The notes below the pieces were generated by a model, which did not search any database, was not told the DNA's origin, and saw only the letters and a program-made list of their open reading frames with translations. The position numbers and the translations under genes were made by a program. A DNA stretch of 50,426 nucleotides from Candidatus Effluviviaceae Genus I sp. (lineage in GTDB: Bacteria; Joyebacterota; Joyebacteria; Joyebacterales; Joyebacteraceae): NCBI GenBank assembly GCA_016867725.1, contig VGIX01000012.1, positions 1 through 50,426 on the forward strand. The letters run 5' to 3'. Positions 25,090 to 33,736 of this stretch are shown here, piece by piece; the first letter of the stretch is position 1; the number at the start of each line of letters is the position of its first letter.

Positions 25090-27450
25090 TCACCTCAGAA
25101 GGATCATCTTCCTTTCAAAGTGCGACTCCGCGCCGACCATGCGGACGAAGTACGCGCCTGCCGACACGTCCCGCCCGAGGTCGTCGCGGCCATCCCATAC
25201 GACCCTGAACGAACCCGCCTCGAACTCCCCGTCGGCGAGCGCCGCGACCCGGCGTCCCGCGACGTCGTACACGGCCACCGACACGCGGCCGCCGCGCGCG
25301 AGGACGAACGCGATCTCGGTCGAGGCGCCGAAGGGGTTCGGCGCGTTCTGCGCCAGCGCGGTCACACGCGGCGCCTCGCCGGGCACGTCGGTCGTCGCCG
25401 TGATCGCGACCGTCGAGGCGTGCGGGATGTGGTTCTGCGCGGTCACCACGACCGTCGCCAGACCGGCGTTGTCCGTCGGGAACGGAAGGAGCACGGCGCC
25501 GCCCGCGTCGGTCGCCCCCACTTCGTAGATGCCGAGCTCGGGCGACGACACGCACACCGTCGCGCCCGCGACCGCCGCGCCGCCGCTTCGGACCTCGACC
25601 GAAAGACCGCCGCCGCACCCGATGCTCACGGCGTCCGGGCAGACGACCGACAGCGGCGCGGGCGCGTCGGTCCAGATCGGCATCTCCGGGTCCCCGAGCA
25701 GGTTCAGCACGTACATCGCGTAGCGCATGTAGTTGTCGGTGCGCGCGACGCCGACGTACTGGTGCTTCGCGTCCGCGTGCACGAGGCCCGCGTGCGAGAG
25801 CCCCTTCACGAAGAGCGAGTTGGCGAACTGCTGGCTGTAGAGGTCCGACACGCACTGGCCCGGGTAGCCTGGGCAGCCCCACCCGTACCGCGAGTTCCCC
25901 ACGTACGCCACGCCGCCGCCCTGTGGGTTCGTGATCCAGTGCTCGCCGAACGTGTCGTGGTCGATGGCCGCGGACCAGCAGCCGACGGAGTACCACACGC
26001 CGGCCCGCGGCGCGTTCCTGAGCGCGTCGAGGTGCGGGATGGTGAGCGCGTCCGGCCCCACGCTGGCCACGCCGATGCTCGCGTGGCCCTCGTGGAACAC
26101 GATGCCCGCGCCGGCAGAGAGCTCGTCCGAGGCGAGCGCCGCGCTGAGGTTCCCGCGGCTCTCGTAGAGCTTCGTGATCGGGCTGAACCGCGGCGGCACG
26201 TATCTGCTCTCGATGAGGTCGAGCGCGACGCCGCCGTCGGTGTACGGGCTCGGCGAGTCCCACAGGACCTCGCCGAGGAACAGCATCCGGAGCTGGTGGT
26301 CGGTCGGCATCCCCTCCAGACCGCCCTCGTAGAGCAGGACCTTCTGGACGAACGCCGCCGTCTCCGCCGCCGTCCGCACCGGGGCGCGCCCGACGTACAC
26401 GTCGGCGTACATGTCCACGTTGTCCTGCGCCACCTCGCCCCAACGGCCGTCGCCGTCGTCGTTCCAGGTGCCGTCCAGGTCGGCGTAGTACAGGTCGGAC
26501 GGCAGGCCCTGGTTGTAGATGAAGTCGTACGCGTGGCGCGCCGGGACCACGCCCGTGTCCCCGCCCAGCAGCACCCAGGTGAGGCCGCGCCCGGCGCGCA
26601 GCGCGGCGATGCAGTTCCGGATCTCGGCCGCGGCGTCCACGCCGGAGTACGCCGGGTCGGCGTCGATGTCCTCCAGCGTCACGATCTCGGCGCGGACGCC
26701 CTTCATGGTCTTCCACTCGGCCAGCGGCGCGAACGCCGCAGCCAGGCGCTCCGGGCAAACGATGACATAGTCCAGCGGCTCGCCGCTCCTCGAGGCCGGG
26801 GCGCCCGCGTAGCCGGCGAGCGCCTCGGGGTTGACGACCGCGCCGGCCAGCGCCGAGCGCGTCGCCGCCGAGACGGCGAGAGCGGGGATCGCGCGCGCCG
26901 CCCCCGCGACGCCTTCGGCGCGCACGCTGATCTCGATGCGGGTGTGAAGGAAGAGCTCCCCCGTCGCCGGTCGGTACTGGAGCGGAGAGACGATGACGGT
27001 CGCGATGGAGTGACCGCTCCAGGAGCCGACCCCGGCCAGCCGGACAATCCCACGCGGGTACGGCAGCACCGAGCTGTATGTCTCGGTGTCTCGCTGGGGA
27101 ATCTCTGCCGCCTGATCGGAGGAGAATGTGGCCGGCCGGGGCGTGGGAGCGATGGCGAAGCGTCCGGGCAGTTGCACGACCGCGCCGCCGTCGACATCCA
27201 GCGCTGCCGACACGGCGCCCGGGGGGAGGAGGAAGCGCACGGTGATCGCCGGGAGCATGGGCTCTCCCGGCTCGGTGGCGACTTCGGCGCCCTCGAGGAA
27301 GACCAGATCGAGGCCGTCTCGCCTTTCGAACGTGAGCTGCGCAGGGTCGAACGACAGGGCCTTCGCCGCGGTGATCGCGGCCGAGCTGAGAGCAGGGAAC
27401 GTGAGAACCAGCAGAAGCGCCCCGATCCGTCCCAGAGTCCTCGCCGCCAC
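25090..27450 (-). CDS. Gingipain-type (C25) cysteine peptidase with FlgD-type C-terminal domain
   Basis: 786 aa secreted peptidase. Signal peptide over residues about 1-25 (ALLLVLTFPALSSA). A propeptide-like beta-rich region leads to the C25 domain (about 225-620): WVLLGGDTGVVPARH, the catalytic His456 in FHEGHASIG, and the nucleophile Cys491 in WYSVGCWSAAID. An Ig-like region and a FlgD-like C-terminal domain (about 710-786) follow. The start is taken as the GTG at 27450, which has GGAGGG 4 nt upstream; the ATG 9 codons earlier lacks a ribosome binding site. A promoter and a hairpin with a T tract lie upstream. Likely function is extracellular protein degradation. Confidence 0.92.
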   Translation of the reverse strand: MAARTLGRIGALLLVLTFPALSSAAITAAKALSFDPAQLTFERRDGLDLVFLEGAEVATEPGEPMLPAITVRFLLPPGAVSAALDVDGGAVVQLPGRFAIAPTPRPATFSSDQAAEIPQRDTETYSSVLPYPRGIVRLAGVGSWSGHSIATVIVSPLQYRPATGELFLHTRIEISVRAEGVAGAARAIPALAVSAATRSALAGAVVNPEALAGYAGAPASRSGEPLDYVIVCPERLAAAFAPLAEWKTMKGVRAEIVTLEDIDADPAYSGVDAAAEIRNCIAALRAGRGLTWVLLGGDTGVVPARHAYDFIYNQGLPSDLYYADLDGTWNDDGDGRWGEVAQDNVDMYADVYVGRAPVRTAAETAAFVQKVLLYEGGLEGMPTDHQLRMLFLGEVLWDSPSPYTDGGVALDLIESRYVPPRFSPITKLYESRGNLSAALASDELSAGAGIVFHEGHASIGVASVGPDALTIPHLDALRNAPRAGVWYSVGCWSAAIDHDTFGEHWITNPQGGGVAYVGNSRYGWGCPGYPGQCVSDLYSQQFANSLFVKGLSHAGLVHADAKHQYVGVARTDNYMRYAMYVLNLLGDPEMPIWTDAPAPLSVVCPDAVSIGCGGGLSVEVRSGGAAVAGATVCVSSPELGIYEVGATDAGGAVLLPFPTDNAGLATVVVTAQNHIPHASTVAITATTDVPGEAPRVTALAQNAPNPFGASTEIAFVLARGGRVSVAVYDVAGRRVAALADGEFEAGSFRVVWDGRDDLGRDVSAGAYFVRMVGAESHFERKMILLR

Positions 27451-27494
27451 GTCGCCCTCCTTCACCGTGCCCCCCACCCGTGGTCGCCTCGCCA

Positions 27495-27540
27495 GAAAAC
27501 AAACAGGGCCCTTGACCTCATGTTCCAGGTCGAAGGCCCT
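27495..27540 (-). terminator. Terminator-like hairpin with T tract ahead of the C25 gene
   Basis: On the minus strand a 14-bp stem (arms 27540-27527 and 27518-27505, one mismatch and one G-T pair) with an 8-nt loop is followed by GTTTGTTTTC. This is a strong intrinsic terminator shape. It could end the thiL/beta-helix operon, but it lies downstream of a promoter sequence that faces the C25 gene, so it may act as an attenuator. Confidence 0.7.
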
Positions 27541-27559
27541 TGATCCCCAGCTACTTACT

Positions 27560-27588
27560 ACAGTATCACAGGTTGTTCAGGCTGTCAA
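27560..27588 (-). promoter_or_regulatory. Putative extended -10 promoter facing the C25 peptidase gene
   Basis: On the minus strand the consensus TTGACA (27588-27583) is followed after 17 nt by TACTGT (27565-27560), with TG one base before the -10. It lies in an AT-richer patch, unusual here. A transcript would start near 27553 and immediately enter the terminator-like hairpin. Confidence 0.55.
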
Positions 27589-27660
27589 CAATAAATGCGC
27601 ACGTGCTCCACGATCACGCAGGACGCCCAAGAAGTGGCCTCTGCCTGCAAGTGGGCCTGT

Positions 27661-28488
27661 TCACCCCTTGAACAGCGCCTTGATGGCGCCCCAGCTGGTG
27701 GTCTCCACGGCAGGCTCGGTGTACCAGGGGGTGTAGATGACCACGCCCTTGATGTTGACGTCGTCGACGTTGTCCCAGATGCTCGCGCGGATCCCCTGGT
27801 CCCCAAACTCGACGCTCGTCCCCCACCAGTTGTACTCGGCGTTGATGTACACGAAGCCGCCGCCGTCGTAGTTCGCCAGCCGGACGTTGTACGCACCCCC
27901 GCTGCGGTTGTCCAGATAGCAGTCGTGGATCTCCGGCCGCGTCGACTTGAACTGGCACTGTATCCCCGCCACCGTGCAGTTCACGATGCTCGTGCCCGTG
28001 ATCGACGGGCTGGAGTACTGGAGGTAGATCCCGGTCTGGCAGTTGCTGAAGGAGCAGCGCTCGATCTGGGCATCGCCGGCGATGACGCGCAGTCCCTCGG
28101 TCGCGTACTCGAACACGCAGTGGCGGAATGCCGAGGACGACGACGAGTCCACGACCGCCACCATGTTCCAGCTGCCGACCGTGGGGCTCGGGAGATTGGA
28201 TGTGAACGTGATGCGGTTGTCGTCCGTTCCGAGCGCGACGATGGACGGGGCGGGCTTCGTGTTGTCCGTCTCCAACCGGTAGAACCCGTCGAACGCCACC
28301 GTGGCGCCCGGCTCGATGGTGAGCGTCGCACCAAGCCGCACCTGGACGTTCCTCTTGATCACCCAGGGGCTCCCCGCGACCGTCCACGTCGTGTCCGTGA
28401 GGATGTTCGCGGTGACATCGGTCGCCCGCGCGGCCCCGCCTGCGCACGCCATCACTGTCATGAGCACCGCCACCACCCGCCGCGTCAT
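27661..28488 (-). CDS. Secreted parallel beta-helix protein
   Basis: 275 aa. Signal peptide over residues about 1-22 (VVAVLMTVMACAGGAARA). The mature part has repeated short strands typical of right-handed parallel beta-helix proteins (IEPGATVAFDG, CVFEYATEGLRVI, CSFSNCQTGIYLQ, SIVNCTVAGIQ), of the NosD/pectate-lyase-like kind. A conserved YNWWG follows. No catalytic residues can be assigned, and there is no FlgD domain. The ATG at 28488 follows GGGAGGG and overlaps the thiL stop as ATGA, an unusual coupling of a secreted protein to a cytoplasmic biosynthetic enzyme. Confidence 0.8.
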   Translation of the reverse strand: MTRRVVAVLMTVMACAGGAARATDVTANILTDTTWTVAGSPWVIKRNVQVRLGATLTIEPGATVAFDGFYRLETDNTKPAPSIVALGTDDNRITFTSNLPSPTVGSWNMVAVVDSSSSSAFRHCVFEYATEGLRVIAGDAQIERCSFSNCQTGIYLQYSSPSITGTSIVNCTVAGIQCQFKSTRPEIHDCYLDNRSGGAYNVRLANYDGGGFVYINAEYNWWGTSVEFGDQGIRASIWDNVDDVNIKGVVIYTPWYTEPAVETTSWGAIKALFKG

Positions 28489-29504
28489 CGCTTCCCTCCC
28501 ACGTCCCCGGTCGTCACCAGGTGCTCGTACCCGAGCCTCGCCAGGGGCTCCTCCCGCCCGTCCGCCCGGACCAGCGTGCATCCCCTGGCGGCCGGCACGA
28601 CCTCGCCGATGCGCGTGACCTCGGTCCCGGTCACCGCACTCACGTGCTCGATGGTCCTCTCGGTCTCGGGCGCCGGGATCGCGACCAGGAGCTCGAACTC
28701 CTCGCCGCTCCCGAGCGCGAGCTCGAGCGGCTCGCACCCGAGACGCCGCGCGACCTCCGTCGCGGCCGCGGCCAGCGGGATCCGCGCCTCCGAGACAGCG
28801 ACGCCGACCGCGCTCTCTTCGGCGAGGTGCCACAGCTCCGACGAGAGCCCGTCGCTCACGTCTATCATAGCGTGCGGCGTCGCGACGTCAATGAACGCCT
28901 GCGCCTCGGCGATCCGCGCCGTGGGAGCCAGGTGCCGCCGCTTCGTCTCGACGACCGGCCCGTCGTCCGGAAGGCCGCAGAGGAACGCCCGGAGCCCCGC
29001 CTCCGCGCCGCCGAGCCGCCCCGTCACGAGCAGCGAGTCCCCGACCGCCGCCCGCGCCCGCGTCACGACGCGCTCGCGGCCCACGGTGCCCAGGAGCGCG
29101 ACGGAGACCACGAGGCCCTCGCGCGACGAGACGACGTCGCCGCCGACGATCTCCGCGCCGCAGCGGCGGCAGACCGCGAGCATGCCCGCGTAGAGCTCCT
29201 CGACGTCCTCCGCGCCCATGCCGGGCGGGACGCACAGGGCGACGGTCGCCTTCGTCGGGAACCCGCCCATCGCCGCGATGTCGCTCACGTTGGCGGTCAT
29301 GCACTTCGCGCCGATGTCGGCGAGCGACGCGAAATCGCGACGGAAGTGCACGCCCTCGACGAAGGCGTCGCAGGTGAAGAGCTCAAGCTCGCCGGCGGGC
29401 TCGAGCACGGCGGCGTCGTCGCCGATGCCGACCACCGTCCCGCGCCCCGGCGCGCCGATCACCCGGCGCAGGCGCTCGATGAGCCCCCGCTCCCCGATCT
29501 CCAC
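28485..29504 (-). CDS. thiL: Thiamine-monophosphate kinase
   Basis: Phosphorylates thiamine monophosphate to the active cofactor thiamine diphosphate. 339 aa, normal length, AIR-synthase fold. Seen: IGDDAAVLEP (residues about 26-35), FTCDAFVEGVHF, the AAMGG motif, IVGGDVVSS and IDVSDGLSSEL. All are standard ThiL blocks binding Mg-ATP and substrate. The start is a GTG at 29504, one base after the M20 peptidase stop, and the stop overlaps the beta-helix gene. No other thiamine genes are present; the ECF S component is elsewhere in the window. Confidence 0.96.
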   Translation of the reverse strand: MEIGERGLIERLRRVIGAPGRGTVVGIGDDAAVLEPAGELELFTCDAFVEGVHFRRDFASLADIGAKCMTANVSDIAAMGGFPTKATVALCVPPGMGAEDVEELYAGMLAVCRRCGAEIVGGDVVSSREGLVVSVALLGTVGRERVVTRARAAVGDSLLVTGRLGGAEAGLRAFLCGLPDDGPVVETKRRHLAPTARIAEAQAFIDVATPHAMIDVSDGLSSELWHLAEESAVGVAVSEARIPLAAAATEVARRLGCEPLELALGSGEEFELLVAIPAPETERTIEHVSAVTGTEVTRIGEVVPAARGCTLVRADGREEPLARLGYEHLVTTGDVGGKR

Positions 29505-29505
29505 G

Positions 29506-30693
29506 CTACGCTCTCTCCAGGAGCATCACGGCCGCGCGCGCCATCACGGCGGCGCCCGCCCAGAGTCCCCGCTCGTCGAGGTCGAAGCGCGGGTGGTGCC
29601 ACGGGTGCGTGAACCCCTTCTCCTTGTTCCTCACGCCGAGGCGCATCATCATCCCGGGGGCCGCGTTCAGGAAGTACGCGAAATCCTCGCCGCCCATGGA
29701 CGGCTCGTCGATCTCGACGACCCCGCGGCGGCCCAGCACGTCGCGCGTCGCCTCGCGGACGAGCTCGGTGACGCCGGGATCCGAGATGAGCACGGGGTAT
29801 CCGCGCTCGTACTCGTACTCGTATCCGCCGCCGCCCGACTTCGTCACGTGCGCGAGCGTCGTTCCGATGAGCTTCTCGACCTCGGCGCGGTCCTTCGCGT
29901 TCAGCGTTCGCGCCGTGCCCTCGACGTCGACGCGGTCCGCGATGACGTTCCTGCGGTACCCGCCCTTGATGGTCCCGAGCGTCAGCACGACGGGATGCAC
30001 CGGGTTGATGCGCCTGCTCGGAATGGTCTGAAGCGCCTGGATCACCTGCCCCGAGAGCGCGATGGCGTCCACGCCGAGGTGCGGCTTGGCTCCGTGGGAC
30101 GCTTCGCCGAGCACGGCGAACCGGAAGTCGTCGGCGGCGGCCATCATCGGGCCATCGCGGACGCCGATCCTGCCCGCGTCGATGGACGGGTCAACGTGAA
30201 CGCCGAGGACGGCGTCCACCTTCGGGTTCTTCATGACGCCGGCGTCGATCATGGGCTGCGCCCCGCCCGGCGGCGCCTCCTCGGACGGCTGGAAGATGAA
30301 CTTCACGCTGCCGGCCAGTTCGCCCCTGCGCGGCACGAGGAGCATGGCCGCGCCGAGCACGATCGTCGTGTTGCCGTCGTGGCCGCACGCGTGCATCACG
30401 CCGTCCACGCGGGAGCGGTAGGGCACGTCGTTCTGCTCGGCGATGGGAAGCGCGTCCATGTCGGCGCGCATCGCCACGGTCTTCCCCGCGCGCGCGCCCC
30501 TGAGGAAGCCGACGACCCCGGTCTTCGCCACCCCGGTCTTGACCTCGAGCCCGAGGCCCTGGAGCGTCTCGGCGACGAGCGCCGAGGTTCTGCGCTCCTC
30601 GTACCCGAGCTCCGGGTACATGTGGATCTGTCTTCGGATCTGCGAGAGCTTCCCCGCGAGCCGCTCGGCCTCCGCGATGAGCTTCGCTGCCAT
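29506..30693 (-). CDS. M20-family amidohydrolase (M20D-like)
   Basis: 395 aa zinc amidohydrolase/peptidase of the IAA-amino acid hydrolase or N-acyl-amino acid amidohydrolase group. RADMDALP (residues about 76-83) and CGHDGNTT (103-110) carry metal ligands, QPSEEAPPGGA holds the catalytic Glu, and EPSMGGEDFAYF gives the C-terminal motif. The dimerisation domain sits in between. The natural substrate cannot be told from the sequence. ATG with GGGAGGGG upstream; 60 bp follows the nnr gene in the same operon. Confidence 0.93.
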   Translation of the reverse strand: MAAKLIAEAERLAGKLSQIRRQIHMYPELGYEERRTSALVAETLQGLGLEVKTGVAKTGVVGFLRGARAGKTVAMRADMDALPIAEQNDVPYRSRVDGVMHACGHDGNTTIVLGAAMLLVPRRGELAGSVKFIFQPSEEAPPGGAQPMIDAGVMKNPKVDAVLGVHVDPSIDAGRIGVRDGPMMAAADDFRFAVLGEASHGAKPHLGVDAIALSGQVIQALQTIPSRRINPVHPVVLTLGTIKGGYRRNVIADRVDVEGTARTLNAKDRAEVEKLIGTTLAHVTKSGGGGYEYEYERGYPVLISDPGVTELVREATRDVLGRRGVVEIDEPSMGGEDFAYFLNAAPGMMMRLGVRNKEKGFTHPWHHPRFDLDERGLWAGAAVMARAAVMLLERA

Positions 30694-30753
30694 CGACCCC
30701 TCCCGTTCAGCCGGCCGCCCCGCGCGGTCGCGCAGCCCCTCACTCGTCGGGAC

Positions 30754-32304
30754 CTACCGCGCCCGCTCCAGCTCCATGAACGCGCTCGGCAGCGCGTCCA
30801 CGACGTCCCCGGCGATCATCCCCACGCTGCCCTTCCCGGCCGCCGCGATGTCGCCGGCACGGCCGTGGACGAACGCCCCCAGCGCGGCCGCCGTCGTTCG
30901 CGGCACCCTCTGCCCGAGCAGCGCCGCGAGGACGCCCGTCAGGACGTCTCCGGTGCCGGCCGTCGCGAGGCCGCTTCCGCCGGTCGGGTTGAGATAGAGC
31001 TCGCCGCCGGGATCGACCGTGACGGTGCCGGCGCCCTTGAGCACGACCGTCGCTCCGCTGCGCGCCGCGACGTCGCGCGCGATCTCGTCGCGGTGCGCCT
31101 GGACGTCGGCCGCGGAGCGACCGGTGAGGCGCGCCATCTCGCCCGGGTGGGGGGTGAGCACGATGGGCGCTCCGCCGGAGCGCCCCTTCACGCGCTCGAT
31201 CGAGAGCGCGTTGATCCCGTCCGCGTCCACCACGCACGGCACGCGGACCTCCTCGATCACGGACTGGACGAGCGACTGCGTCTCGGGGTCGCGTGAGAGC
31301 CCCGGTCCGATCGCGAGCGCGTCCGCGGTCTCGAGGAGCGCGCGCACCGCCGGGAGCGCGTCCCTCGACAGCGCGCGGCCGGCGGTCTCCGGGAGCGGCC
31401 GCGTGATGACCTCGGTGAGCTTGGCCTCGAGGGCGTCGTTGAGACTTCCGGGCGCGCCGAGCACGACGAGCCCGGCGCCGGCCCGCAGCGCCGACAGCGC
31501 CGTGAGCGCCGCCGCGCCCGTGTACCCCACGGAGCCGGCGACGACGACGACCGTGCCGAAGGTGCGCTTGTTGGCGTCGTGCGGCCTCGCGGGAAGCAGC
31601 GCCGCCGCGTCGCGCGCCGTGAGCACGTTGTCGCGCACGCCCGCGGCCTCCACGGCCTTCGCCGGGATGCCGATGTCCACGACGTGCACCTCGCCGACGA
31701 GCTCCCTGCCGGGCGAGAGGTAGAACCCCCTCTTCGGAAGTCCCATCGTGCAGGTCCAGCTCGCCCGCACGCACTCGCCGGCCGCCTCACCGGTCGTGGC
31801 GTTGAGCCCGGACGGCACGTCCACGGCCAGCACCGGACGGCCGCACGCGTTCATCTGCCCGATGACGGTGCCCGACAATCCCAGCGGCGCGCCGCTGAAC
31901 CCCGTGCCGAAGACCGCGTCGACGACGAGGTCGCTTCTCATGGTCGCGGCGGCGAGGCTCCCGACCGCGCGGCCGTCGGCCAGCTCGACGACGACGCCGG
32001 AGCCCAGCCGTTCGAGGCTCGCCCGCGCGTCCCCGAGCACGTCGTCCCTGTGCCCCGCGACGTAGGTCTCGACGACGGCGCCGCGCGCGCGCAGCTCGCG
32101 CGCGATGACGAACCCGTCGCCGCCGTTGTTCCCCTTCCCGCAGACGACGGTGATCGCCTTGCCGGCCGGCGGCCCGAGCCGCTGCTCGATGAACCGCACC
32201 GTGCCGGCGCCGGCGGACTCCATGAGCTTGAGCCCCGGGATGCCGACGACGTCGATGCAGTGAGCGTCGATCGCCCGCATCGTCTCTGAGGTCGCGAGCT
32301 TCAT
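30754..32304 (-). CDS. nnr: Bifunctional NAD(P)H-hydrate epimerase/dehydratase
   Basis: Repairs damaged hydrated NAD(P)H. 516 aa with the N-terminal epimerase (YjeF_N, residues about 1-215; VVCGKGNNGGDGFV and DAVFGTGFSG) fused to the C-terminal ADP/ATP-dependent dehydratase (about 235-516; LTPHPGEMARL, VLKGAGTVT and the GSGLATAGTGDVLTG motif). The ATG at 32304 overlaps the acpS stop as ATGA; the acpS-nnr pairing is common in bacteria. Full length for the fused family. Confidence 0.96.
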   Translation of the reverse strand: MKLATSETMRAIDAHCIDVVGIPGLKLMESAGAGTVRFIEQRLGPPAGKAITVVCGKGNNGGDGFVIARELRARGAVVETYVAGHRDDVLGDARASLERLGSGVVVELADGRAVGSLAAATMRSDLVVDAVFGTGFSGAPLGLSGTVIGQMNACGRPVLAVDVPSGLNATTGEAAGECVRASWTCTMGLPKRGFYLSPGRELVGEVHVVDIGIPAKAVEAAGVRDNVLTARDAAALLPARPHDANKRTFGTVVVVAGSVGYTGAAALTALSALRAGAGLVVLGAPGSLNDALEAKLTEVITRPLPETAGRALSRDALPAVRALLETADALAIGPGLSRDPETQSLVQSVIEEVRVPCVVDADGINALSIERVKGRSGGAPIVLTPHPGEMARLTGRSAADVQAHRDEIARDVAARSGATVVLKGAGTVTVDPGGELYLNPTGGSGLATAGTGDVLTGVLAALLGQRVPRTTAAALGAFVHGRAGDIAAAGKGSVGMIAGDVVDALPSAFMELERAR

Positions 32305-32675
32305 CCCCCGTCCTCGATCACGACGACGGCGTGCGCCGAGCGCGCGGAGTGCGAGAGGCTCACGTGCGCCCGTCCCGCGCCGAGGCGCTCGGCGCATCGG
32401 CGGCGCGCCACGACCGTGGGCGCGCCGCTGCGCTCGTGCACCACCTCGACGTCGGTCCAGCGCATGCCGGGCGAGAGCCCGGTCCTGAGGGCCTTGAGGA
32501 AGGCCTCCTTCGCCGCGAACACCGCCGCGTACGAGGCCATCCTGTCCCTGTGCCGCTCGCAGTATCGGATCTCTTGGTCGGTGAAGAGCCGGTGGAGGAA
32601 GCCGGGCCGCGACCGCGCGACGACTCGCTCGAAGTGGTCGATGTCCACGACGTCGGTTCCGACCGCGCGGACCAT
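32301..32675 (-). CDS. acpS: Holo-[acyl-carrier-protein] synthase
   Basis: Transfers 4'-phosphopantetheine from CoA to acyl carrier protein, needed for fatty acid synthesis. 124 aa. The Mg-binding start VGTDVVDI (Asp8 region) and FAAKEAFLKAL are the diagnostic motifs, and VSLSHSARSAHAVVV ends the fold. ATG with AGGAGGAGGG upstream, 10 bp after the HAD gene stop. Confidence 0.96.
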   Translation of the reverse strand: MVRAVGTDVVDIDHFERVVARSRPGFLHRLFTDQEIRYCERHRDRMASYAAVFAAKEAFLKALRTGLSPGMRWTDVEVVHERSGAPTVVARRRCAERLGAGRAHVSLSHSARSAHAVVVIEDGG

Positions 32676-32685
32676 CGCCCTCCTC

Positions 32686-33375
32686 CTATCGCTTCGCCAT
32701 GAGCGCGTCGACGATCCGCGGGAGCTCGGAGATGTCGTCGATCTCGTAGTCCGCTCCGGACACGGCCGCGCCGGAGGTGTCGCCGTACTTCGCGTACACG
32801 GTCTTGATGCCGACGTTGGCCGCGCCCGCCATGTCGCGCTCGGGCCAGTCCCCGACCATGACGACCTCGTCGGGCCGCATGCCGAGAAGCGCGATCGCCT
32901 TCATGAACGGCGTCGGATCGGGCTTCCTCACGTGCGTGTCCTCGAACGTGATGACGTGGTCGAAGAAGTGCTGGAGCTGGAGATAGCAGAGCCGCGACCA
33001 CGCCTGGTACCGGGGCGCGTCGGAGAGAATGACCAGCTTAAGGCCGCGGCGCACGAGCTCGATGAGGGTGCGCCTGACGTGGGGATACAGCACGAGGGTG
33101 TACTCGCGGCCGCGGCGGTAGCCGAGGATGGCGGCCGTGTGGATCTTGGGATCGATCTCCCCGAGCTCCTCCTTGAGGAACTTATCGAAGACGCGCTGGT
33201 CCTCGATCCCCTCGCGATCGTAGAGCTCGAAGAGCCTGCGCTTCGCCTCGTCGCGCGTCATCCGGAGGCCGGCGTCGATCATCTCCTCGACGGCGGCTTC
33301 GATGGAGACCGTCTTCATCCGCATGAAGTCGGTGAGCGTGTTGTCGAGGTCGAAGATGACCGCCCGAAGCGTCAT
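32686..33375 (-). CDS. HAD-superfamily hydrolase
   Basis: 229 aa phosphatase-like protein. HAD motifs in order: FDLDNTLTD (nucleophile Asp), VILSDAPR (motif II Ser), KPDPTPF (motif III Lys) and VGDWPERD (motif IV Asp pair). An alpha-helical C1 cap lies between motifs I and II. Substrate unknown. The start ATG 33375 begins three residues before the first motif and has AGGTG upstream; the longer frame starting at 33417 lacks a ribosome binding site. First gene of the acpS-nnr-thiL operon. Confidence 0.92.
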   Translation of the reverse strand: MTLRAVIFDLDNTLTDFMRMKTVSIEAAVEEMIDAGLRMTRDEAKRRLFELYDREGIEDQRVFDKFLKEELGEIDPKIHTAAILGYRRGREYTLVLYPHVRRTLIELVRRGLKLVILSDAPRYQAWSRLCYLQLQHFFDHVITFEDTHVRKPDPTPFMKAIALLGMRPDEVVMVGDWPERDMAGAANVGIKTVYAKYGDTSGAAVSGADYEIDDISELPRIVDALMAKR

Positions 33376-33461
33376 GGCATCACCTGTGGGAAGCGAGCAC
33401 GGGTGGGACCTGTGCATTCAAGCCGACACACATCCCCGCCCACATCCTGGAGCCCGGTGGA

Positions 33462-33653
33462 TCACTTGGCCGCTTCGTTGACCCTCGTGCCGCGGCTGAT
33501 CTCGCCGTTGTCGATCCGAACGTGGAACCCGCAGTTGGGATTGGAGCATACCCACGCCTTGTAGGTGATGGCCGCCCCGTCCCGTCCGTAGTCCGAGAGT
33601 GGAATCAGAACGCCCTTCTCACACATGCGGCAAGCCGGAAACGTATTGGGCAT
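33462..33653 (-). CDS. Small zinc-ribbon-like protein
   Basis: 63 aa, not assigned to a characterised family. CRMC near residues 8-11 and CSNPNC near 38-43 form a likely four-Cys metal site. The rest, with LSDYGRDGA, looks like a compact conserved small protein. The ATG at 33653 follows a G-rich stretch. Third positions are less biased than in the neighbours. It lies between nfi and the HAD gene; its role is unknown. Confidence 0.75.
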   Translation of the reverse strand: MPNTFPACRMCEKGVLIPLSDYGRDGAAITYKAWVCSNPNCGFHVRIDNGEISRGTRVNEAAK

Positions 33654-33736
33654 CTCGACACCCCCCCTCCCCGTATCGTCTGGCTCCACCCGTGCTCTCC
33701 TTCCTCGACCGCACAACCCCATCCACCGCGGCGGCG

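Noticed and set aside
24817-27543. 908-codon plus-strand open frame
   Set aside because: Arg/Val/His-rich antisense shadow of the C25 peptidase gene, produced by high GC.
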